This document shows, one piece after another, positions 13,183 through 24,300 of a stretch of DNA of 64,000 nucleotides. Made by a program: the position numbers and the translations under genes. The notes beneath the pieces were generated by a model. The model was not told the DNA's origin and did not search any database. It saw nothing but the letters and a program-made list of their open reading frames with translations. The first letter of the stretch is position 1. Each line of letters opens with the position of its first letter. Origin of the DNA: Typha latifolia (Eukaryota; Streptophyta; Magnoliopsida; Poales; Typhaceae); contig CM034100.1 in assembly GCA_019914945.1 (NCBI GenBank), positions 16,565,096 through 16,629,095 on the forward strand, given 5' to 3'.

Positions 13183-13199
13183 CAGAGAAAGGAGAGTTC

Positions 13200-14590
13200 T
13201 AGAGTTCTAGAGTTCTAGAGAGAAAGAGAGAGAGTATGGGGTTGGCAGGGACTGGCGATTACGGATCTTTGGATGTTAGGGTTGAAGACAAAAGATGTCA
13301 ATTTTGGGGCCTTGCGGGGTAAAAAAAACGGTGCATTGCAACCAATGCTCGATAGCGTCGTAATCGATGTCGGGAGAGAAGGAAAGAGGCGATCACAGTG
13401 AAACACCGAGTTTTCCTACTATTTTAAGTCAACCCTAATTACACGGCTAATTTTTCTTTTTTTTTTAAAAAAAAAAAACTAAATACTCGTGTGTTAAAAT
13501 TACTCTTTTTACTCACTTAAGAAATTATAAATACGAATAAGTAATTTTAAAATTTAAAATTACTTAAAAATAAATTAGGAGGGCTAGTTTGTCAAGAACT
13601 CTGAAACATGCTTATTTTGAATCCATATGTTTAAGTCCCTAGGTCATGGACCACATCATAAAATTATTATATGTGAAAGATAAAAATAAAAATTAATTAA
13701 TTACACTTGAACACTTGAAGTAAAGCTCATTTTTTACATAAACTATTTTATTTATTTTTTATAACTCTCGGAAAGATCCAAAATCTTTTCAAGTCTAGAT
13801 GGACCACATCATAATATTGGCATATGTGAAAGATTAAAATGAAAGAGTTACCCTTTGAACTGCAGCTTATGTTCACATATATTTTATTCATTTATTTTTT
13901 CAATACTTTAATATCAATATATCTAATATCTCTTGTCTTAATGGAAATATTAAATGGGCATTTTACATTTAACTTTTTCTCTTGTTTGTTTCACTAAGAT
14001 AAGAGTAAAATAATCTTTGGAGGGTTTTAAATGGATCACAGAACAGTCAGGAGATATTTTCTAGTTAAAAATGACCAAAAACTAATGAAAATAATATTTT
14101 GAAAAGTTTAATATAATTAAGGATAATGTGTTACAAAACATAAATAAAGGTGTCACACTCTCTGTTAAATTTTAATCTAATCAACCTCTAACAAAGCAAT
14201 ATCTCAATAAGAATATTTCATTAGCCACACTAAAGTTTAGCTTTTAAAATACCAAGAAGAAAAAAAATCACTTCTTTCCATTTCATTTAACTTCTACCCT
14301 TGCCTAAATTACCTTTAAAAGATTCCAACTTTTTGATAATATTTTTTATCAAGGATTATTTAGCAAATCTAGTAAGAAAATATCATTAACCGCAAAAATA
14401 GCTCAAACACAGGGTGCTAATAAAAAAAATCACTAAAACATAGGGTGTAATTTGAAAATTTCCCTAAAAAAAGTATCAGAACAGTCATCGAGATAATGAA
14501 TTAGTACATATGCCACAGTTCTTTCTTGTAGCACATTGAGGGCAAAATCTTAATCTGGGCATTCTAGCTGTGTATATATTGAGGAAAAAT
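13200..14590. other. AT-rich intergenic spacer
   Basis: Upstream DNA of the transporter gene grades into AT-rich spacer with no supported gene. It contains a short AGAGTTCT triplication near 13196-13220 and a dispersed direct repeat: about 45 bp starting GGACCACATCATA at 13648 and again at 13801, followed in both by ATATGTGAAAGAT. The copies are too diverged and short to classify. Confidence 0.5.
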
Positions 14591-14772
14591 TAGGTTACAT
14601 ACTGATGAAGGAAGTAATTTGACATGGAAACCTCAACCAAACCGAGTAGGAGGAGTATATCACAACTGTTACTGAATGAACAAAATTTTGCATTTTTAAC
14701 AACAACAACACATGCATTGGCATAGTTGAATGGAAGACAGGAAACAGGAAGTAATGAAAGATTTGGGCAGCC

Positions 14773-17174
14773 TCATTTCTTGAAGAATTGCAGACCATTT
14801 GCCTCAGAGTACCTCTCCATAAACCTCATGAATCTATCCCAATCTCTTGGGGTCCTCATGATATATTTGGCTTCTATCCTCGAAGGCTTTCCATTTACAA
14901 ACTTGGCACTGACATCAACTGACTGAATCACGCCTTCTTCATCAATCATGAAGAAGCCAGTGATGTCTCCCAGCTCGCCAGATGAGTCGAATACCGAAGG
15001 CTGGTCGAAGATAAAAGTGGCAACACCATTTGTACCGTCACGGGATTTTGTCAATCGAACATCTGGAATTGTCTGCTCATCAGTGCCTTGGATAAATTGA
15101 ATCGCTGGCTTGACCATCATCATAATTTGTGTAGACAATCGGGAGCATCCTCTAATAGGAGCGGCCCTTCGAGAAGATATCCTCAAAGATTGGCCATTGA
15201 ATGAGGAATGTATGCTCTGGCAAGGGATTCCAGACAGAGATACAAAGCCTGCACAAGAATGAAAGGTCAAAATGATTATAATCAATCAGAATGATATAAT
15301 AAAGAGTTCTATCAACAAACATGTGTCTTTGACAAAGAGAAAAAGAAAAAGAAAAGCTAGAATTTCGATGCTCATATAATTAAATATTATTTTAAGAAGT
15401 TTCATATAAATAAGAGATTGCCAGGAGAAATGCCCAGCAAAGTGGAATATAGCATAGTATTTTAAGCAGCTATTACCATAACATGGTCATTTTGTCAAAT
15501 TCACGAAATTCAGAATAAGCTATTGTAGATTTATTACTACCAGAAAAGGAGAAACCTCACATCTTAAGGACTTGACAAACCCAGTGAGATTAGCTCTTAA
15601 AAAAACAGGTGAATATAATAGTTCACACAATTATAATGACAAGTGGAAGAAGTAAAAGACAAATATTGTCATTAAATAGTTTATAAAAAAGGCAACCAAT
15701 GAAAGACTGGTTTAAGAATAGAAAAGGAAAGAATTAATTCATGTTTTCACAGTATTGTCAACTCGACCAGATGGAAATGTTAAATTAAGTACAGTGCCTC
15801 CAAATTTTCCTTCTTTGAAGCTGGTAATCTGAGATACCCATAGGCAAACACATATTAGCTGGATAGTTCATACTGTCATGTAATACATAGAAACCTCAGC
15901 AAAGTTGTTTGACAAGAATTCTCAATAAACAGTATCTCCAACACTCGGTATATCTTCTAAAAGTAGGCAATATACCAGGAAGTACATGATATTATGATGA
16001 GTACGATAAGAAAGTAGTTTTGAGCTATTGTAATGGTTATATTTCAATTTATACTGTATAACATAGCGACTTTGACAATTGACTAAAATAGACTAGAAAT
16101 ATGTGCAGTTTTATTCACTCTTAGTTGTTTAGGCTAAGCTTTGCGTGATTTCAAATAAAGGAGCTTTTTCACTACTAAAATCCTTAGTGCTGAGCAGTTT
16201 TCTTCATGCAAGTCCCAACCTTTGTTATGCTTAACTCAACAAGAATTCCCAACTATTCTTAAATTTACCTGAGGCTGAGAGACTTTATAGCATATTAAAT
16301 TATTTGTCTTTCCCAGGAATCTATGGTTTATTAACAGCGAATAATCAACAGCAACTAGCAAATCAATGAAATTATATAAGTACCTTCTATTTAAAATTGT
16401 GCACATCTTAAAAACAAATCTCTCAAAACATGGCTTCAGACAATGACAATTCAGATTCGTTCAGAGTCGGTGTGTAGTTTTCACTTTCTGAGTTCCCATG
16501 AAGGGCTATCAGTATCTGAGAACTCTTAGCTTTAGAATGTATTTCGTTCTACATTAAGGCAGTTATAATCCTCAAGTATCTAAAAATTCCAGGACATATT
16601 TTTATGTTTATCTTGCTACAACATTTAACTTTAGGGCTTCTTCATTGCATGCCTGACAAAAATCAACATCTTCCAAAAAAAAAACAGAAAAAAAAATAAG
16701 AAAAAAGAGGTGTCTTGGAGTCATGTTTGTTACTTCTAATGTTTCAATCTCTTCATGTCCTTCTGTGGAATATTATATAATAAGTTCTAATTAAGCTAAA
16801 TCTCCAACAAGCATCATCAGCCATATACTGTTCCAAATGTCAAAATAAGTTGAAATCAAACAATCCCTCTCAAACCCTTCATGAAACCTGTAAGCCAAGA
16901 ACACTACTTAACAACTAATAAAAACAGACCATTTATAGGCATAAATCAAGCAAAATGGAGGGACAATGAAAAAAGAAACATGACCCACTTCCTTAAACCC
17001 CTTGTTCTCCCTCTGTTCCTGTCTACATGCAAAACAAATTCAGCTCAGACCAACACAAGCCATTTACAGGTGAGTTCATGGTAAGACGAGGGGAGAGAAA
17101 CCTGCAAGATTGTGAAGAGGTCGGTGGCATCTGGAAACAGGTGATGAGAGACCCAGAGATCGCATTGTAGCCAT
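14773..17174 (-). CDS. Psb28: Photosystem II assembly protein Psb28, chloroplastic
   Basis: A 182-aa precursor of Psb28, a small stromal-side factor that binds photosystem II assembly intermediates near CP47. Exons: 17174-17102 and 15248-14773, joined in phase 1 (HNLAG then FVSLSG). The first 60-65 residues are rich in Ser, Arg and Pro with few acids, as expected for a transit peptide; the mature part starts near PAIQFIQGTDEQTIPDVRLT. Diagnostic segments are KSRDGTNGVATFIFDQP, GDITGFFMIDEEG, AKFVNGKPSRIEAKYIM and DWDRFMRFMERY, ending FFKK. The mature length of about 115 aa matches the family. It is divergent from PsaE. The 1.85-kb intron has no other gene visible. Confidence 0.95.
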
Positions 17175-17625
17175 TCTCTGGTAGTTGGAGGATTAGAGAG
17201 AGAGCAGAGGAGTGGTCAGGAGTGCCAAGGAGATTTTGGAGAGGAGAGAGAAGGCCTTAGGAGATGTCGTAGTGAAGTGATTGGGTTGTGGTGTGTACCA
17301 AAGATAGCCATTCATCAGTTGCTCTCCTTCTATCAAGCCCAACTCTAGTAGTCTGACTGGGCCTGGGCCTCGACCCAAATCCAATCCCACATATATTATA
17401 AAAGTTGAGACGTTATCCACAACAGCCAATCACGGGTCACCACGTACCCAGCTAGTTGCACGAAATTCCTCCCACCCCGAGTGGATTAGGTGCAACGTGG
17501 CGACATCCCAGTGGAGGAAACTCACTGCAACGCCAACATCGACTACTGGGAGATAAAACTTTTCTCATTCATCTCTGAGGCCATATTGGAGATCAATCAT
17601 ATACTGCTCACTAAATACTACCACT
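17175..17625. promoter_or_regulatory. Bidirectional promoter between Psb28 and PsaE
   Basis: The two photosystem genes are head-to-head with start codons 452 bp apart. An AT-rich TATATTATAAAA core at 17392-17403 sits at the midpoint and reads as TATA-like on both strands. Around it are CCAAT at 17381-17385 and 17426-17430, GATAA I-box cores on the minus strand at 17417-17413 and on the plus strand at 17552-17556, and a CACGTA G-box-like core at 17441-17446. Pyrimidine-rich CTCATTCATCTCTG near 17564-17577 resembles the initiator used by TATA-less photosystem genes. The elements are seen; shared light control is inferred. Confidence 0.6.
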
Positions 17626-18877
17626 ATGGCAACCACCGGCATGGCTTCGGCTGCATCAAGTTTCGTGCTCACCTCCAACGTATCCACCGCCAGGATTTCC
17701 CCACGTGCCAACAGAAGATTGGTGGTTCGTGCAGAGGGCGGCGGGCAACCTCCGGCCCCGCCGCCGCCGCCGTCGGTCGGCCCTAAGAGAGGAACACAGG
17801 TATGATCTGTTGGAATATAACTATAGAATTTATTTCTCTGACAGCTCAAGAGTTGATATAAATGAAGAAGAGTGTGAGAATATAAATATAAACAGAATTA
17901 TTTTCTACTAACTTGAGTTTCTAAAGTAATGGTAAGTTAATATGATCAATGAACATCAACATGAAAGCACAACCAGAATTCTTACCGCTGTACTAATTCC
18001 ATCAGCTGATCAAATTTTCAAGATAATTCTATGCCATTGCATTATTCTGAACTTGAAGCACATGTTGAGCAAAAAATGAATACTTTTAGAACTGTAAGAT
18101 AGTATATGCATATGAATATAGAAAGAGAGAGAGAGATATATTTAGATGAACATAAAAAAAAAAACCCTGTTTCAATGGGAATATATGAAACTTGAAGCAT
18201 ATTTTTTGTACATAATTAAACAGTAAGCTCATTGATCACCTGCAGGTAAAAGTTCTTAGGAGGGAATCTTACTGGTACAATGGCATTGGATCAGTTGTGA
18301 CCGTTGATCAGGTATTACTTGCGTTATATCTGTGTTCTGATATGGTATGCTTTCTATGCATTTTGTTCTTGCCAAATGACTAGTTGTAATTCAGAGCCAT
18401 AATGAGAAGATCACAAAATTTATGCACTTAAACCAAAATAATCATATGGAAAACTGGAAACTCGAATTTTTGCCGGTAGATCAAACCCGACAAACTAAAA
18501 AAGTTCAGTTCATATCAGTATCTTTCATGAATTCAAAAGTACTCACTTATTATCTTCATATAAGAATCTTGAAAATTTTAATGAAAGCTTCATTAGAATA
18601 ATGATGAAGAATAGAATGCATACTGGCTAAACCTATGGTTGAAGCCTTTGACGACACACAATTTTCACAAATCAAATGCTGCCTGACAGATACTACTAAC
18701 TATTCCTGTGCTTTCTCAGTCATTTGGTACACTTGAACAACTATTCACATACATGATTTTCTATCTTTCCAGGACCCAAAAAACCAGTATCCTGTGGTGG
18801 TGCGATTCAACAAGGTCAATTACGCCGGTGTCTCGACAAACAGCTATGCGTTCGACGAGATCAAAGAACTGAAATGA
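17626..18877 (+). CDS. PsaE: Photosystem I reaction centre subunit IV (PsaE), chloroplastic
   Basis: A 114-aa precursor of PsaE, the stromal subunit of photosystem I that helps dock ferredoxin and supports cyclic electron flow. Exons: 17626-17799, 18246-18311, 18773-18877, all phase 0. The transit peptide is about the first 43 residues (Ala/Ser/Arg-rich, ending at the RLVVRAE cleavage context). The mature protein begins with a Pro-rich [21 protein letters not shown] linker. The SH3-like core is [20 protein letters not shown], then [20 protein letters not shown] and [14 protein letters not shown]. All family landmarks are intact, and the length is typical of monocot PsaE precursors. Confidence 0.96.
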
Positions 18878-20246
18878 GGTCCAGATCTTTATATCATCTT
18901 GAGTCTCTAGCATATTAGACTCAGATCTTGTGTAATTTTTGTAAAAATTAATTTTAAGTAGAATGCGTTGAAATTTCTCGTGTGGTGGGATGTTTTTATA
19001 TATGATCTTTCACAGTTGTCATCACACATTCTTTAAGCTGTTTTTCTTGCTCTTGTAGGAGGATGACATGATCATTGCAACAAATGTTTGGTTATGCCTT
19101 TGTTGTGTCATAAATGTACAACTGTATATTTACATCTACTACTTGAAAAGAGAAATCTGATACAAATGTCTTCTTCTGTATAATTCTTATTTCGATTAAA
19201 TTCAGATATTGTATCAATAAATAATGGAAAACACAGAAATCAGATGATACCATCACCTTATTCTTATAATTGGTAATAAACTAGGATTAGTTACCCTCGA
19301 AGATCATTGAGAAAAACTCCAGATTATTCTTGTCCAGCAGTTATATGTACAATTTTTTGCATGAAGTAGACTATCCTGGATACTGCAAATGATCTTTTAA
19401 CAAAGAACTAAAATGAACTCTCAGTGAACTCTGGAGCTCTGTCATATCCAGAACTACTAAATTTTAAACCTCAAGGATTACATATAATTGATATATCCAA
19501 GGTCCAAGCAAAGATCTCAAAGAAATCAAGGATTGCATTTAATTCCATGCATCAGTAGTATTTCTCAACACTGGGAATTCCTAACATTACGGGAAAAGGA
19601 AGCTCAAAGACATCAGTCCATGAAACTGCTGTCGGTTTCTTGTAACTGTCTTATCTAAATGTTAAACTTGGGTGTGCAATCTCATACAGTAGCAATCAGT
19701 GATTTAGATTATTATCTGACATTGAGCAACATTTTATCCTGCTTCTTGTCGACTTAGCTTAAACATATCACAAGAACACATCACAATTCTTTTTCATCTA
19801 GAGTAAAGTTTGCTGCTTGATTTTGTAGGTTCTGCAAATATGTGAATTTTCAACATACAGAGCTTGATAATGTGTCCTCATTCACTACTAAACAGATCAG
19901 AAATCACGCAGGAAAATGATGCTATTAAACATTTTGACTTAAAAGACAAGCACCTGATCCTGTAATCGATATAGATGCTAAAGAGACTAATTCCATGTCC
20001 ACCCTTTTGAATGCTGAAGCCTCACTCAAGTAAATAATGATTATGTTAGACTGCTGACAAAGACTAGCCAATGTTACAAGAAATCAAGTGAACCACTAGT
20101 TACTGCATAGGAGCAAAGGTTCACTTATAATATATTACTATTACATATAAACAGGACAAACTGACAAGCTAGTAAGATCCTTTTGTCATATTATATACAT
20201 AAAATTTAGCTAAAACCCGTGGAGATACTAGAACACTGTCATACAA
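18878..20246. other. Intergenic region, no gene seen
   Basis: This is the convergent space between the 3' ends of PsaE (+) and the F-box gene (-). It is AT-rich; no supported ORF, hairpin or repeat was noticed. Confidence 0.6.
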
Positions 20247-22942
20247 TTACCAGACTGGAAAGAGTGGGCCTGTGCCACCCTCCTTTTCAGCATCAGGTAT
20301 ACTATTGTAGCAGCAGAGTTGGTTGGACATCTCCCAGCTCCAATCCTCGTTCCTCGACATTGTCATTGGAGGCCATCGGTTGATCCTGACATAGTGTTCC
20401 CTGATTCGCCCATCACCGACATGGCTGGTCATGATTAAGAATGTGCACTCATGTCCACCCCACACTCTGTCATCACGGTCTGCAGTGTGGAAGCCATCAG
20501 GGTGGAAGTGGCGACGCATTGGTGGGCCAGTACCCTTCCATGAAGGGTCCAGATTGCGCCAATATTCTGGGGCTGTCTGCAAAGACAGACGCTGGAATGA
20601 ATACTGATGAATCATAACAACTTTGTAACTTCAAAAAGCAAATGGCTTTGTTTGCATACATTTCCATACATTTCCATGAATCATAAGAACTTTGTAACTT
20701 CAAAAAGTAAATGGCTTTGTTTGCATACATTTCCATGTATCTCAAGAAATCGCTTCACATAATGTAACAGTCCTGCCAAGAAATTCTTTAGCAAAATAAA
20801 TTTATGTACAACAATCAACAGAAATGCTGCATTTCAGAGATAGAGAGAATTGGCATGCAGAGGTTTGTCACCAAATAACCTTTTTTGGCAAGTAGTTTTA
20901 TGGGCAAGGTTTTCATGGATTACAGATTGACCAAGCATAACAAAGATTCTAATTAGACTAGAACAGTAACAAGCCAAGGATATGGGCACAGAAACAGTGG
21001 AACTTACTTTCTTGAAACGATATTCCCACATGTGGTCACAGAGATCTTCCTTTGTAATACGAGCCTGAATCATGAAATCAAAAGTTCCGCAAAATCAGAA
21101 TATAATCCAAGAGTTCCTACTCACAACTTAAACCACTATATAGTGAGAACATTCTAAAGCAGTATTTTCCAGAGGTAAATTATTAAAAGTGTTATACAGT
21201 TAACAATCTGTATCTATAAAGGGAGGCTTTAGGAAGGGATGGTTCCCCCTTCCCCTCTCCTTCCAAAATGCAAAACTTACAACAATTCAGTTGCAGATTA
21301 CAGTTGACTGTTCACTCTGATACATACATACAGTTTAGTTTTTCATTTATTTAGTGCTCCAGACAAACACACATTCATTTTTTTTCTGAAAAGTTGCTCC
21401 CACACTACCTGAGTGGTGAAACAGAGCTGAAAGAACAGCCCTCATGCAACGGTAGTTTGCTTCAATGCCTTTTCTCCCTTGTAGGCCTAAGGGGGGCGTT
21501 AGAAGATATAAATCAAGCTCATATACATATATTGAAAAGGCTTATTTTCCTTAATGAAGCCCTCCTAAGAGGGCTTGAAAGTCTTCTTTCTAAATGAATG
21601 TTACAAAATAGTATATAGGCAAACTTTACCTTATCTTCCTAACTTCCTATTATGTCTAATAGTCTTATCACAGTATTTCTTATACATGTGGTCTGCCAAA
21701 TGTGTTCAAGTTTGTGCACTGTAATGCACTAAATAAATAAAAAATCCCTGTGGCAACAACAAAAGAAAAGATTGCAAGCAAGTTTTCGATGCCTTAAGAA
21801 TCAATAATTATCATACAGACAATAACAAAGAAAAGAAATAACACCTGAAATATAACCACCTGCAGCAATTCCAAATTCTACCAGCAATATCATAATATAT
21901 CTGACAGGGAAAGTCGTAGTATAAATATATTGGAAATCGTGGAAATCGAGCAAGCCGCTTTTGTTCATGACATCATATATTCACTACTGCACTGCTAAAA
22001 AAAAAAAATATCAATCTAGTATCCAATCGAACCTTCCACTCACCCGTTTGCCGTCCATAATGGACATAGAATAAACTGCTAACCTCGCAGCTCCTCGTAT
22101 CTTCGACACGCGAGGAATGTGGGCCTTCCCCATCCATAGTTCCTCGCACTGCAAAGAGAATCAGGTTTAAGAATATAAAAATCTAGAGAATAGGATAAGA
22201 CAAGAACAAAACACAGGTAATATATAGCTTATAGCCTAACACAAGCAGGAAATTTCTAAATAATTATGGCATGCATATGTGCAAGAGAGAAGTTTACTAT
22301 ACATAGTTTATGTTCCATCCTCTACTATCACTGCCCAAATTGTGACCTCTCATTTACAGGTGAATGACATCATTTGAAACTCAACAAAGATAGCAATTGG
22401 TCATGCAAGCATACATGCCTTGTCAGAAATATCAATAGCTCAAGGTGCTGCAATAAGAATCAATTGCCCTGCTTTCTATAATGGCAGGTAGTCCTTTTAT
22501 TTTATAATCTTTACTAATTCTCTTTAGCCAAAACTGCCAATACTGGACAAACATCAAATCAAACTCCATGTTTCAAGTTGAATAGTTAATTTCAAACAGG
22601 CTTCCATAAATCCAATGAGAACTCGGTATCACCAAGAGAAAAAAAAAAGACCCAATTTCTATAGGAATTAAAAATCTAGTATAAACAATAACCGACCTTG
22701 GGACCCCAAAGACTGTCGCTGGTGGCAACCTCGTGCCACCCACGAGACAACACAACTGATCGTGCCACGCTGCGTGCGTCTGAGAACTCAAGAATCCTCC
22801 CCATTATGTCCGGCCCCAGCACCACCAACGGATCCCTCGCCGGAGAAGGAAGAGGAGGAGGCTCCTCGCCACCTCTCCCTACCTTCCTCCTCCTCCTCTC
22901 ACTCTCCTCTTTGCTTACTTCCCTTCTCTTAGGCTCCGCCAT
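20247..22942 (-). CDS. F-box protein of unknown substrate
   Basis: A 245-aa protein from 4 exons, all phase 0: 22942-22697, 22148-22044, 21064-21008, 20576-20247. Residues 38-88 form a short F-box: DPLVVLGPDIMGRILEFSD, then SVARSVVLSRGWHEVATSD and SLWGPKCEELW; F-boxes link substrates to SKP1 in SCF ubiquitin ligases. After it come a helical KEDLCDHMWEYRFKK segment and a conserved-looking C-terminal domain with GTGPPMRRHFHPDG, VWGGHE, HYVRINRWPP, DWSWEMSN and a final GGTGPLFPVW. I do not recognise the C-terminal domain by name, so the target is unknown. The start MAEPKRRE is preferred over an in-frame upstream ATG at 23077 that would add 45 unlikely residues. The model rests on splice sites read by eye. 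Confidence 0.82.
20609..20740. repeat. 69-bp tandem duplication in the F-box intron
   Basis: Copy 1 starts at 20609 and copy 2 at 20678; both begin GAATCATAA and run through TTTGTAACTTCAAAAAG and GGCTTTGTTTGCATAC. There are about 2 mismatches over 60 bp. It lies in the last intron, about 30 bp upstream of the exon 4 acceptor. Confidence 0.9.
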
Positions 22943-24300
22943 TGCTACAGAGCGCTCGAGAGCCCGACGAGAGAAGAAAGTTCGGTAACAAGATTCTCCA
23001 AGTATTAACGGCTTTGCCACCGATAAATTTATCCAAGTCGGATAATAGTTGCTTATTCCACAGCTGACAGCTCTCAACCATTTAAGTAGGAAAAATAAAA
23101 AAAGTTTCCTTCAGGTCGAAGCAAGTGGGATGGAGAATTAGAGCTACTCCTTAATCCTTATCCTGACTAGTGAATAACCTTTGGACGTTATCTGGATATA
23201 TAAAAAGTGCCACATTGAGGCGGTTTATTTGCGAATGGGGCTAGCTCTTGGATTTACGACGATTGAGATGCCTTTGTGCTATTATTCTTCATGATTGGAA
23301 GAAGAATATCTATTATTATATATAATGCAACTATGCAACAAAGACTAATCATACCTACATAATTTATGCATTGACCCAAAAATGTAAATAGTTGAGTAAC
23401 AAATAATAATAAAGAGAAGAAATTTTAATTTAAAGTAGGAATTGTAGTTGATGGGTCCTTGTCATATGTCTAATCTATTTTACAATATACAAACTGCAAG
23501 CACCTGCCTGCCACTAAGTCCAGTATTCGAGGTCACCTCTGTGTGTAGTATATAATATATTAGTATGCCAGTCCGCACGCGCGACTCACGTGCCCAACAC
23601 AAGTAGCGACAGCCTTTAAGGTGCTTTAACCTCTTGCGGGACACGTGTACACCAAGATAGTGCAAGTTCAAGCATCTGTCCTATTGTCCCAGTTCAGTTG
23701 GATCAGATCCTGTCATCAGAAAGTGCAGGAAAAGTCACTGCTTCGGCGCAATTTGGCATATCCTGATTGCCTTCCATCATCTAATTCCTACGATATCCAT
23801 GGAGGGGATCTCTCATTTAACCTACCACCATGCGTAGGCTTACCGCAACTTTATTATAATAATAAGTTAAAAGTATTATATATAACGAGTCTAATTATCT
23901 ATTTTTAAATTTTAAAGAAAAGAAAAGAAAACAACATAGTAAGGCAAAAATCGTTTGAAAATTATAAATAGAACCATAACAATACTGTGGGGGTAGTTGT
24001 TGGGTAAATAATAAGTTTACCGATCTCATTCACTTCACACTTCACAGTTCACTCCAACGCCCTCAAACATATTCTATTTTTATAAGAAAATAAAAAGTAA
24101 AGCAAAGGTTTTTATTTTTTATTTTTCGCTTTTGTTTATTCCGAGAAAATGTCCTTTCTGGGCATTTCCACCGTCTCGGTCTCCTCCTCCGCCCTCTTCT
24201 TCCATCTACCTCTTCCTCCTCCTCCTCCTCCTTCCGGAAATCGCTCTTCCCATTAAATTTTTAGCGCATTTGCCAAAAAGGGCAAAATTGTCGCTCTCCA
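22943..24300. promoter_or_regulatory. Divergent intergenic region: F-box and SUVH promoters
   Basis: This is upstream DNA for the F-box gene (-) and the SUVH-type gene (+). A TATAAATA box at 23963-23970 would serve the SUVH gene, giving a leader near 300 nt that is CT-rich (24170-24240). No protein-coding ORF of note. A GC-rich patch with CACGTG at 23588-23593 and again at 23643-23648 lies between. Confidence 0.5.
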
